The position numbers were made by a program, and so were the translations under genes. 23,276 bases of DNA from contig JBILCU010000028.1 in NCBI GenBank assembly GCA_044352985.1, positions 1-23,276 on the forward strand, in the 5' to 3' direction. Source of the DNA: JADJDM01 sp044352985. Its GTDB lineage: Bacteria; Bacteroidota; Bacteroidia; B-17B0; Aurantibacillaceae. Shown in pieces: positions 1 through 9,339 of the stretch (its first letter is position 1; each line of letters starts with the position of its first letter). The notes beneath the pieces were generated by a model. That model worked only from the letters and a program-made list of their open reading frames with translations, was not told the origin of the DNA and made no database searches.

Positions 1-3000
1 CATCAGTTAATAACGCGAGATAGTTCCCTGGACAGATATTCGTTAGTTCATTTGTTGTTGATGTTCCTCCGGTCCATTGATATGTGTATGGAAGTGTTCC
101 TCCGAATGCTACTGCGGTGATTGAACCATTACAAGCCACATCACATCTTGGTTCTACAACGCTTGCCGTTCCAAAGCGTAAACTATCTGGTTGCGTAATT
201 TCTTTGGTGATGACTGAGGCGCAACCTGTTACCGCATCGGTAATAATCGCTGAGTAGTTTCCTATACACAAATTAGAAATTGAGGTATCGGTGCTATTAT
301 TGTTCCAAAGTATATTTACTGAATTTGTGTTGATGATAATTAGAGCAATGCTTCCATCACATAATCCGTAACAACTGATTGAACTATCTATTACATTCAC
401 CTGTGGCGCATTGATGTCGCTTAGTGTTAGCGTAAAGCTTTGTGTACACAATAACGAGTCGGTTATACTTACTTCATAAACGCCTGCTCCTAATCCGGTT
501 GCTACATTCGTGTTGCCTGCTACTGGTGGGTTCCATGAATAAGTCAGTGTGCCTGTGCCACCGCTTACATTTAATGTAATGCTTCCATCGTTAGCATTAC
601 AATTTGGCGATACTACCTGTGGTGTTACCAGTAATTCGTTTGGTGATAGAATATCTATTTGCGTAGTACGTATACAATGATTGGCATCGGTCATTTGTAT
701 AAAGTACGTACCTGCGCAAAGGTTAGTTAAACTGTTTGTGATGGCATTGTTGTGTGGCCACAGATAAGTATAATTTGGCGTGCCTCCTATTGGTGTTACG
801 CTTGCTGTTCCATCGCAAGACTCAAAACAAGTTTCATTGGTGGTAGTGATTACTTCTCCGCTAATACCTTGAGCATTGCTTATTGCAAAGTTTACTGTTT
901 CATTACAACCATCGGTGTCGGTTATGGTTAATTGATAAACGCCTGCGCATACTGAGCTAATGTCTTCGGTAGTTGCGCCTGAGCTCCATACATAGTTATA
1001 CGGACTTACTCCGCCGCTTACGCTTAAATCTATTGTTCCATCACACAAATTACATGTTGGTGATACTACTGTTGTGTCAATCGTAAATGGATTATCGCCT
1101 GCTGTTAGTTGTGTTGTTTGTGTTACCTGACATCCGTTGGCGTCGGTAGCAATTAGTACGTATTCACCTTCGCACAAATTAGAAATAGTTGAAGTTGTTT
1201 GATTGCTTTCTGTCCACAAATAAGTATAAGGAAGCGAGCCACCAATAGCAAGTGCGCTTAACGAACCATTACATACTTCCGGACAAGAAGGTGCTTGTAT
1301 ACTGCTAAATGATAAAGAAAACAAAGAAGGTTCTTCAATTGAAAAATCCTGAACAGTTACACAAGCATTTGCATCCGTTACAGTAACCGCATACTGATTA
1401 GCGCTTAAGCCGGATAATGTTGGATTGGCTGCAGAACCATTGCTCCATAAAACAGTAAACGGCGGGTTAGGTCCACTAATAGAAAGCGTTGCAGAGCCAT
1501 CACTATTGCCATTACAAGTTACAGAAGTAGTGGTTATGGAAACTGTTGGGCCATTATCACTGTTTAAAGTAATAAAAAAGGTTTCGCTACATGAATTTGC
1601 ATCTGTTATTTCAACAGTGTATAAACCTGCTGCTAAGTTTGTTTGTGTTAATTGCGCAGCTAAGGAGTTAGACCAAACAAGCGCATAAGGCGCTGTTCCT
1701 CCCGAAGGAGAAATAGTTACTGCGCCATTTGCCGAACCACAAGTAGTCGGTGTGATTAAGGCATTATCATTTAAAACAGATGTTTCTGTTATTTCAATGT
1801 TTTCATTAACTAAACAATTATTTGCATCCAATACTTGCAACACATAATCACCCGCGCAAAGATTGGAAACAGTATTTGTAAATTGATTTAATCCTATCCA
1901 ATTGAATGAAAACGGAGCAGTTCCTCCGGAGAGTGTTGCAGTTGCGGCGCCAGTGCATTGTCCGGCGCATAATACATCTGTTTTATTTACCGTAATTACA
2001 GGTCCATCCGTATTATTTACAGAAAGCGTTAATTGATTCAAACAACCTAAAGCGTCTGTTACATCAACTCCATAAACTCCAGCACAAAGATTATTCAGAG
2101 AAGATGACGTTTGTCCGTTTGCCCATAAATAAGTATAAGTACCATTTCCGCCAGTTGGAGCAAGAATGATTGAGCCTTGACATTCGCCGCAAGTAGTATT
2201 TGTTATTGTTTCATTTGCAAGAAGTGGTAAAGGCTCTGCAATGTTGGTATCAACTAATTGAATACAACCATTGTTATCAGTAATTGTAACAGTATAATCA
2301 CCCGCGCACAAATTATTCGCAATTTGTCCTGAAACGCCATGACTCCAATTTATTGTGTAAGGCGCAATACCTCCGCTGATAGAATTAATTTCAGCATTAC
2401 CATCACATAAGGAAGAACAAGTAACCTGAGAAACATTTAATTGGTACAACATATTGGTATTTGATCCAACAGTATATGTAAACGGATAAGAGCAAGAAAG
2501 GTCATCAGTAATGGTAACCGAGTAAATTCCAGGCGCAAGATTTAAATTTGAAGGTGAATCCAATGTCGGGTTGTTACTCCATAAATAGTGTATTGTTCCG
2601 GTACCACCTGTAGGATTTAACACAATGCTTCCGTCATTAACACCATTACAAAATGCGTCAGTAATTAATTCCTGATCATCTAAAACAGAGGGCTCATTTA
2701 CAGTTATCGGAGAAACCGTTACACAACCATTTACGTCTGTTACTTCTGAGATATAATTACCTGCACAAATTGCTGTTGCAATACTATCTGTACCTAGTAA
2801 TGGATTTTGCCATGAATATGAAAAAGGTCCATTTCCGTTTACCTCAACTACTGTTAAAGTACCATTACATAAAGCATTGCAAGTAACATCTACAGAATCT
2901 ACGTTTACCAATGGTCCATCCGAGTTACTTACCTCAACAGCAACTGTATCCTTACATGCATTGGCATCTTGTACTTCTATCAAGTAGGTTCCTGCGCATA

Positions 3001-6000
3001 AATCAGTTAATGATAACCCATTGTAATTTGGAATAGTTGCATTTAACCAGGTTACTGTGTTTCCAGTTATGGAATTTATTGTAATTGAACCATTGCAAGG
3101 AATTGCATTACAAATTGCGGCACCTGTTGAAGCAGATAACCCAACAGGTAGAGGATCTGTTAATGTTAATTGAACCGAATCTTTACAACCATTTGCATCC
3201 ATAACACGAACTGTATAATTTGCAGCACATAAATTTGTAATTGAATTAGATGTGCCTAATGACAAGTCATTATTCCATGAAAAAGTAAACGGTGAAGTTC
3301 CGCCCAATGGTGCTGAAGTAATTGAACCATCGCACAAACCAAAACAACTTGGTGAAGTTGGTGTAGCGTTTACTGTTAGTCCATCTGGTTCATCTAAATC
3401 AACAATAACTAAATTTGAACATGCACTTGCATCAGTAATCTGAATGGTATAAGAACCTGCAATTAAACTAGATGCTGCATTTGTTATGTTGAAATTAGGA
3501 CTCCAAGAGTAAGTATATACAGGTGTTCCGCCGCTTGGTGTTAATGTTATAGAGCCATTGGCATCTCCATTACAACTTGGATTTACTTCAACAGAAGTTG
3601 CGCTTATAACTGCCGGCGCAGTAATAGTATAACTTTCAGTTAATGAGCATCCGTTATCATCAGAAATAGTAACTGTATAATTTCCAGGGCACAACGCGTT
3701 TTGATTCAATTGTGTTGATGAATTATGACTCCATGAAATGGTATAATTTCCTGTACCACCTGTAGGTGTAATTTGTACAGTGCCAGTGCAACCATCGTTA
3801 CAAGTATTATCTGTTTTCTGTAAACCACTTGTAATATCAGTGTTTTGAGAAATAACAACAGCAACTGAGAACGAACATAAATTAGCATCGCTAACTATTG
3901 CAGTATAATTTCCGGCTAATAAATTATTTACAGTTTGTACATTCCCTGCGCCTGATGTCCAACTGTATGTGTAAGGCAATGTTCCGCCGGTAGCCGTTAT
4001 TGTTGCAGAACCAAAACCAGTAGTACAATTTACATTGGTGTGCGATTCAGTTGCATTTAGTGATGTAGGTTCTGTGATAGTAAAATTAGAAGTTGATGTA
4101 CACAAATTTGCGTCAGTTAAAATAATGGTATAAGGTCCGGCTGCAAGATTAGTCATAGAAGAATCATCAGCCGCACCATTAATCGTATAGGAGTATGGGC
4201 GTGTACCACCGCTTGGTGAGATAATTATTGAACCATCAGCAATACCATTACAAGATGCATGATCAATTACCTGATTTATATTTATAGCATCCGGTTGTGT
4301 AATAATGAACGTTTGAAACGTTGCGCAATTAGATGCATCAGTAACTTGAACAACATAATTATTTTCATTCAAATTTGAAAAAGTTAAAGGCGAAGTACCT
4401 ATTGGTCCGCCAGTATAAGCTATGGTTGCAGCACCATTGCTGGTTAAAACAGTTGTTGTTGCCGAACCATTAGTTTGTCCGTTACACAAGATATTGTTCG
4501 TTACTAATTGCAGTGTTGGTCCATTTGGATCACTTATCGTAAAAGGAATAATGGTATCACAACCATAAATTAAATCGGTAATGGTAACGCTGTATATGCC
4601 TGCAGAAAGTCCAGTCAGCGTAGCTGAATTTCCTGCAACAGGTGCCCAACTATAAGAAAAACTTCCTGAGCCACCTGTTGGCGTTACTGTAATTGATGCG
4701 TCAGATGAAATACAATCGCTTGGTAAATTTGTTGTTGATGTTACGTTAAAAATATCCGGCTGTCCAACCTCAACAGTGTCTTTAATTATACAACCATTAT
4801 TATCGGTAATAGTTGCAGTATATGAACCAATACACAAATTTGAAATGGAAACTCCTGCACTTCCATTAGACCAGCTAACTGTATATGGAGAAATACCACC
4901 ACTTGGCGAAAGTACAGATGAGCCCGTGCAATTACCATCACAATCTATATCCAAAGTTACTTCTGTTACAGTTAACACAGGCGGGTCAACAAAAGAAACA
5001 TTTGATGTTGCCTGACAACCATTTGCATCGGTTACAGTTACTGTATAATCTCCGGCACATAAACCAACTACTGTTTGTGTTGTTTGACCAATTGGCTGCC
5101 AATTAAAAGTTGGAATTCCTGTTGCGCCACTTACAGAGGCTGTTGCTGTTCCATTGCAATCGCCTGAACAGGTTAATTGATTAATAGATGTAGTAAGAGT
5201 TATATTTATCAAAGATGGCACAACAAATGTTGTAGTAAATGAACAGTTGATCGCATCAGTAGCAATAATAGTATGTGTGCCCGGGCAAAGATTTGTTAAA
5301 TTAACTGATGACCCTATAGATGTACCGTCAACTAAAAAAGTGTAAGGTGCAACCCCTCCGGAGCAAGCTATTAGTCCGGTGCCTGTACAAACATTTGCAC
5401 AGCTTGATGTAATATTATTTACAACAGCCGTAACAGGAGTTGGTTGCGTAACGGTTACTTGATCAGATTTTTGACAACCTTTTGTATCAGTTACTGTAAC
5501 TATAAAGTTACCTGCACATAATGCTGTTGCTGTTTGTGTGGTTTGTACAGGTGTTGAGTTCCAAGAATAAGTGTAAGGTGATGTCCCTCCGTTTACATTA
5601 GCAGTTGCTGTACCATTACAAGTTCCAGAACAGGTCGCTCTTGTAGAATCAGAGCTTACCATAAGTGATGTGGGCTGATTAATGATTACCGTTTTAGTTG
5701 ATTTACAGCCAAAAGCATCAGTAACTGTTAAGCTGTAAGAACCAGCTGCTAAATTATTTTGATTAAAATTAGTTGAATTGGTTGGCAACCATTGTGCCGT
5801 GTAAGGCGCAGTCCCTCCGGTTGCAGAAGATGTTATTGTACCGGTAGATTGTCCAAAACACAAGGGATCGGTCGAACTCGTAGTTATTGTAATTGCAGTT
5901 GGAGAAGTTAGAGTAGTATTTGATGTTGCCGAACAGTTATTGGCATCTCGAACTGAGAGTGTGTAAGTTCCAGCAGGCACATTAGATAAGCCGGGAGTAG

Positions 6001-7880
6001 TTTGACCTCCTGGTGCCCAGAGATAAGTGTAATTTGGGGTACCGCCATTAATTGTACTGGTAATTTGCCCAGTGCTAGCTCCACTACAATTTAAACCAGA
6101 GCCGATTAATGATGAAGTTAATGGATTTGGTGCAACAAAAGTAATTGTAGTATTTTGAGTACATCCTATACCATCCGTTACAGTTAAGGAACAAGAGCCT
6201 GCACATTGTCCTGTAATTGATGCTGTAGTTGTTGCAGAACACGACCATAAAAACGTATAACCCGATCCACTACCTCCAATTGGAGAAGTGACTGCTGTTC
6301 CGTTGCATGATGAACTGCAACTAGGATTTGTTTTGGTAACTCGAGGATTAATTTGGGGTGGAGAAGTTAATGTTGTTGCTGTAGTAGCCGTACACCCATT
6401 TGCATCCGTTACAGTAACAGTATATGTTCCTGCAATTAATGAATTGTAACAATTAGTGGATACAGCTCCACCTGCCGGTAAAAAAGAATAAGTAACAGCT
6501 CCCGTTCCTCCGCTTGTGGAAGCGCATACTTGACCATTATTTAAACCAAAGCAGGTTGGATTGGTTCGTATTGCATTAACCGTAAAAGGCAGTGGCTCTG
6601 TTATTTCAAAATTAACAGAATCATTACACCCATTTTGATCTACAATTACCAACGTATAGTTACCTGCTGTTAAATTATTAACTGTTGGATTAGCTGTTGA
6701 AAATGGAACACCTGCTGCTACAGGATTTGTAGTTGAATTAAACCACGAATAAGTAAAACTTGTCCCAGCACCTCCGGTTTGAGAACCGGTTGCTGTTCCA
6801 TTGTTTCCACCTGCACAACTTACATTTGTTTTACTAACTGTTCCAACCAAAGTTGCGGGAGCAGTTAAATTAAATGTAGTAGTATCATCGCAACCCAAGG
6901 CATCTGTAATTACTACCGAATAGGTTCCGGAACACAATGCTGTAGCAGTTGATGTTGTTGCAGTGTTTGTTAATGAAGGTGCGCCTGAGCCAAGCCAGGC
7001 GAAAGTATATGGAGGAGTAGCTCCAGAAACAGCTGTTATATTTGCGCTTCCATCACAAACATCGTTACATAATAAATTTGATGGAGTCGATTTGGTATAG
7101 GTAAAATCTGTTTTGGCACTTATATTAATACTACCTGATAATGTACAATTATTCGCATCTGTAATAAGATAATTATTTGTTCCAGGACAAAGATTAACTA
7201 TGGAATCATTACTCAGCGAAGGGTTTCCATTCCAAGAAACTAAATAATTAATTCCGTTCGTTTGTGTTGTACCAAATGGAGTTCCTCCAGAAGGCGCAAG
7301 CCAAGCAGAAGAGTTACATTCGCCAAAGCATTGTTGATTAGTGTTTCCCGGGTTAGCTGCAATAGGATTAGGCTGTAGCAATGGAACTTCATCAGTGCCA
7401 ATACACCCTTTATTATCATTAATTACAATTGTATACGTGTTTGAGCATAAACCGGTAATCGAGTCATCAAAGCTTTGTTGTAAACCAGTATGAATTATGT
7501 TTCCTGGATTCCATGAAACTGTATAGTTTGGGTTTCCACCAATTACATAATAAACGATTTTTCCATTACAATCGCCATTACACAAGGGAACTGCTGTATT
7601 TGTAATTCCAATTACAATTTGAGATGGCTGACCAATTACCACATTTGCTGTTTGGACTATTGTGCCGGTAGCGCCAATTATCCTAACAACATAAGTGTTT
7701 GCGCATAAGCCAGTACATAAAAAAGGGCTAGCCACAACGCTACTAAACGTATTCGGTGTTGCCGACAACCATTGAATGGTATAAGGACCGGCACCGGCGC
7801 CAGAAAAAGTTACCGTTGCTGATCCATTGCAATCTCCATTACAAGTACAATTAGTAATATTAGTTACAGTAACCGGTAAA
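1..7880 (-). repeat. About 33-34 tandem SprB-type repeats inside the giant gene
   Basis: The translated repeats follow one pattern: C-N-x-x-C/N-D/N-G-S, then GG-x-x-PYTYxW, then LCAG-x-Y-x-V, then the signature TDANGC. The TDANGC-like codons recur about every 225-245 bp (for example near 223, 683, 1133, 1370, 1590, 1820, 2046, 2500, 2960, 3430, 4110, 5020, 5715, 6400, 6900 and 7150). Copies are clearly diverged at DNA level, so this is an old protein repeat, not a recent DNA amplification. Each unit most likely forms a small beta-sandwich carrying a cysteine pair. Confidence 0.9.
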
Positions 7881-8629
7881 GATTGTGTACCATAATTATC
7901 AATTAATTTTAAATTACCTAAATGTTCGCGGTTTAACTGATCATAGCCGTTTCTGTTTACAGGAAAAAAAAGTTGTGATTCGTTTTGTTCAATTCGTAGT
8001 GCTGAGTTAGTACTTACAATTTCTTTTACTGAGATTAATGAATTATTTAATTCAATATCAAATAATTCATTTCCTTGTTTAAATAAGTTTTTGGTTACAA
8101 TAGCTGTATTTGTTAATAATAGATTGCCTCTCTTAAAAATAACGGTTGCTTCGTTACTTGTAATTAAGTTTGATTTTAAATTCCAAGTTGATGTTCCGTT
8201 AAAAATTATATCGTTTTTAGGTGTAACGTTCGCAAAATCAATATCTGATGGAGATGTGGCAATCAAATTTAATTTACCCTCCATTTGCCAGTTAATGTTC
8301 CCTTTTAAATTTAAATTTCCGGATACAATTAAATTAGATGTTGTTGATCCATCGAGAATAAGGGTATTCATTCTTTCCGAAATGATAAAATCATGAACAC
8401 GCGCTTCGTCAATAATTTTTACAATAAAAGTTGAGATTGAAGAGTTTTTATCAAAATAAACATCGTCAGTGATATCAGGCGTTTTTACTCCGCCGTTTCC
8501 GCCACTTGTAAAAGACCAATGAGCGGGATCATTAAAATTACCAAAACCTCCAACCCAATATAATTTTTCTGCCTTTACATAAAAGCAAATAAATAAAAAA
8601 AGAAGGAATGGAAATAACTTTTTAATCAT
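1..8629 (-). CDS. Giant secreted SprB-repeat protein (gliding-adhesin type), C-terminus beyond the window
   Basis: I read this frame line by line: from the ATG at 8629-8627 (a TGA lies immediately upstream) there is no stop for 2876 codons, and the frame is still open at base 1. Residues 1-20 form a signal peptide with cleavage expected after YVKA. Residues 24-39 read YWVGGFGNFNDPAHWS, a motif I know from the start of large Bacteroidota surface proteins. Residues 40 to about 250 resemble a beta-rich stalk, and from about 253 onward there are only SprB-type repeats. By family knowledge, such proteins are exported by the T9SS and anchored or moved on the cell surface, as SprB is in gliding Flavobacterium. 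The missing C-terminus should carry a CHU_C (type B) sorting domain. No frameshift or stop suggests decay. The exact role (adhesion, gliding, predation) is inference. Confidence 0.93.
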   Translation of the reverse strand, partial: MIKKLFPFLLFLFICFYVKAEKLYWVGGFGNFNDPAHWSFTSGGNGGVKTPDITDDVYFDKNSSISTFIVKIIDEARVHDFIISERMNTLILDGSTTSNLIVSGNLNLKGNINWQMEGKLNLIATSPSDIDFANVTPKNDIIFNGTSTWNLKSNLITSNEATVIFKRGNLLLTNTAIVTKNLFKQGNELFDIELNNSLISVKEIVSTNSALRIEQNESQLFFPVNRNGYDQLNREHLGNLKLIDNYGTQSLPVTVTNITNCTCNGDCNGSATVTFSGAGAGPYTIQWLSATPNTFSSVVASPFLCTGLCANTYVVRIIGATGTIVQTANVVIGQPSQIVIGITNTAVPLCNGDCNGKIVYYVIGGNPNYTVSWNPGNIIHTGLQQSFDDSITGLCSNTYTIVINDNKGCIGTDEVPLLQPNPIAANPGNTNQQCFGECNSSAWLAPSGGTPFGTTQTNGINYLVSWNGNPSLSNDSIVNLCPGTNNYLITDANNCTLSGSINISAKTDFTYTKSTPSNLLCNDVCDGSANITAVSGATPPYTFAWLGSGAPSLTNTATTSTATALCSGTYSVVITDALGCDDTTTFNLTAPATLVGTVSKTNVSCAGGNNGTATGSQTGGAGTSFTYSWFNSTTNPVAAGVPFSTANPTVNNLTAGNYTLVIVDQNGCNDSVNFEITEPLPFTVNAIRTNPTCFGLNNGQVCASTSGGTGAVTYSFLPAGGAVSTNCYNSLIAGTYTVTVTDANGCTATTATTLTSPPQINPRVTKTNPSCSSSCNGTAVTSPIGGSGSGYTFLWSCSATTTASITGQCAGSCSLTVTDGIGCTQNTTITFVAPNPLTSSLIGSGLNCSGASTGQITSTINGGTPNYTYLWAPGGQTTPGLSNVPAGTYTLSVRDANNCSATSNTTLTSPTAITITTSSTDPLCFGQSTGTITSSATGGTAPYTAQWLPTNSTNFNQNNLAAGSYSLTVTDAFGCKSTKTVIINQPTSLMVSSDSTRATCSGTCNGTATANVNGGTSPYTYSWNSTPVQTTQTATALCAGNFIVTVTDTKGCQKSDQVTVTQPTPVTAVVNNITSSCANVCTGTGLIACSGGVAPYTFLVDGTSIGSSVNLTNLCPGTHTIIATDAINCSFTTTFVVPSLINITLTTSINQLTCSGDCNGTATASVSGATGIPTFNWQPIGQTTQTVVGLCAGDYTVTVTDANGCQATSNVSFVDPPVLTVTEVTLDIDCDGNCTGSSVLSPSGGISPYTVSWSNGSAGVSISNLCIGSYTATITDNNGCIIKDTVEVGQPDIFNVTSTTNLPSDCISSDASITVTPTGGSGSFSYSWAPVAGNSATLTGLSAGIYSVTITDLIYGCDTIIPFTISDPNGPTLQLVTNNILCNGQTNGSATTTVLTSNGAATIAYTGGPIGTSPLTFSNLNENNYVVQVTDASNCATFQTFIITQPDAININQVIDHASCNGIADGSIIISPSGGTRPYSYTINGAADDSSMTNLAAGPYTIILTDANLCTSTSNFTITEPTSLNATESHTNVNCTTGFGSATITATGGTLPYTYSWTSGAGNVQTVNNLLAGNYTAIVSDANLCSFSVAVVISQNTDITSGLQKTDNTCNDGCTGTVQITPTGGTGNYTISWSHNSSTQLNQNALCPGNYTVTISDDNGCSLTESYTITAPAVISATSVEVNPSCNGDANGSITLTPSGGTPVYTYSWSPNFNITNAASSLIAGSYTIQITDASACSNLVIVDLDEPDGLTVNATPTSPSCFGLCDGSITSAPLGGTSPFTFSWNNDLSLGTSNSITNLCAANYTVRVMDANGCKDSVQLTLTDPLPVGLSASTGAAICNAIPCNGSITINSITGNTVTWLNATIPNYNGLSLTDLCAGTYLIEVQDANACKDTVAVEVSNSDGPLVNVDSVDVTCNALCNGTLTVVEVNGNGPFSYSWQNPLLGTDSIATAICAGNYISEVTDVNGCVTVSPITVNEPSVLDDQELITDAFCNGVNDGSIVLNPTGGTGTIHYLWSNNPTLDSPSNLNLAPGIYSVTITDDLSCSYPFTYTVGSNTNMLYQLNVSQVTCSSLCDGNAEINSISGGIAPYTINWSHGVSGQIANNLCAGDYTVTITDNNGCIQLVDTNIAEPLPLLANETITNTTCGECQGSIILAPTGGNGTYTYLWANGQTSSSLNNLCAGVYGVDVTDALGCLNQLTLSVNNTDGPVITVNKTDVLCAGQCTGAATATLSGGTAPFSFNWIGLNQFTNTVSNLCAGDYVLQVLDANNCLVNENIEITETSVLNDNALITPTTCGSANGAVTISPSGGTAPYALVWSNSLAAQLTQTNLAAGLYTVEITDANSCSETFFITLNSDNGPTVSITTTSVTCNGNSDGSATLSISGPNPPFTVLWSNGSAANPTLSGLSANQYAVTVTDANACVTVQDFSIEEPSLFSLSFSSIQAPSCPEVCNGSLSALAIGGSLPYTYLWTESNQTTSTISNLCEGEYVLIATDANGCQVTQTTQLTAGDNPFTIDTTVVSPTCNLCDGTIDLSVSGGVSPYNYVWSSGATTEDISSVCAGVYQLTITDTDGCNETVNFAISNAQGISGEVITTTNETCFESCDGTASVTPIGGTPNYTYLWPHNNAITNSLTNLCAGTYFIQMTDANHCIRTTQIDILSPNELLVTPQVVSPNCNANDGSITLNVSGGTGTLTYSWNPPVAGNTNVATGLGAGVYEVSITDSLLCTQSFTLTLSDINAPQVNVIDSSISCYGLCDGSIALIIINTNSVNILWNNNSTDTSISNLCIGNYSAIITDAVTGCASVITKEITQPDSLRFGTASVVEPRCDVACNGSITAVAFGGTLPYTYQWTGGTSTTNELTNICPGNYLALLTD

Positions 8630-8742
8630 TCAATGTATTAATTCACAAACAATTGCTAATAAGATTACGAATTTACTAAAAATTGAGGGTGCACCTCGTT
8701 AAAAAAATCATTTAATTCACGTTCGATTGTTGATAGCAAATT

Positions 8743-9300
8743 ATGAGTAAAACTAGTGATGAAACTAAAAATCCATGGGAAACAATAACTAAAGAAATGA
8801 TTTATGAATCTGCATGGATAAAATTACACAAACACGATGTAATTAATCCAGCAGGCAATCCTGCTTTATACAGTTATGTAGAATTTAAACATTTGGCAAT
8901 TGGCATTGTTCCTTTAGACGAAAACAATAATACATGGCTGGTTGGACAGTACCGTTACCCAACAAATTGTTATAGTTGGGAAATCATTGAAGGTGGAGGC
9001 AAGTTGGATGTTGATCCTCTAGAATCTGCAAAACGAGAACTGAAAGAAGAAGCTGGAATTATTGCAGATGAATACAAAGAGTTATTGAGATTGCACTTGA
9101 GTAATTCAGCAACAGACGAATTGGCTATAATATACGTTGCTAAAAATTTACATTTTGAAGAGGCAGAACCCGAAGAAAGTGAGTTGCTTCAATTAAAAAA
9201 AATTCACATCAGCGAAGCGTATCAAATGTGCCTTAATGGTGAAATTACTGATGCCATGAGCGTTGCAGCAATTTATCGGATAATGTTAGGATTAATGTAA
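8743..9300 (+). CDS. NUDIX hydrolase, ADP-ribose pyrophosphatase-like
   Basis: The 185-residue protein carries a Nudix box at residues 84-106 (starting GGGKLD, then RELKEEAG with R98, E99, E102 and E103), the Mg2+-binding helix that hydrolyses nucleoside diphosphates linked to another moiety. The upstream segment WLVGQYRYPTNCYSWEIIEGG is typical of ADP-ribose/ADP-sugar pyrophosphatases of about 180-200 residues. The first glutamate of the classical GX5EX7REUXEEXGU pattern is Val90, a variant I believe is common in this GGG-x-x-x-DPL subgroup; the metal ligands are intact. It starts 113 bp from the divergent giant gene and ends 39 bp before the convergent kinase gene, so it is probably transcribed alone. 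No Shine-Dalgarno sequence is seen. The real substrate cannot be read from the sequence. Confidence 0.88.
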   Translation: MSKTSDETKNPWETITKEMIYESAWIKLHKHDVINPAGNPALYSYVEFKHLAIGIVPLDENNNTWLVGQYRYPTNCYSWEIIEGGGKLDVDPLESAKRELKEEAGIIADEYKELLRLHLSNSATDELAIIYVAKNLHFEEAEPEESELLQLKKIHISEAYQMCLNGEITDAMSVAAIYRIMLGLM

Positions 9301-9339
9301 AGCAAATCCATTTAAGTCATTCTATTACAATTAGTAACT

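Noticed and set aside
1..7880. CRISPR array or recent DNA tandem repeat
   Set aside because: The spacing is regular, but the DNA units are diverged and coding; the repeats are of protein, with no short identical repeats and spacers.
1425..8396. Several short plus-strand reading frames (1425-1688, 3252-3443, 4776-5015, 4885-5106, 8091-8396) and one on the minus strand (3706-3888)
   Set aside because: All lie inside the continuous minus-strand frame of the giant SprB-repeat gene, have no domain-like sequence and follow its codon pattern; they are shadows.
8688..8695. 8-bp palindrome GGTGCACC in the 113-bp gap between the giant gene and the NUDIX gene
   Set aside because: Too short and single; it could be an operator, but nothing else supports it. 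No convincing TAnnTTTG box was found in this gap either (only TAAATTCG with one mismatch on the minus strand).
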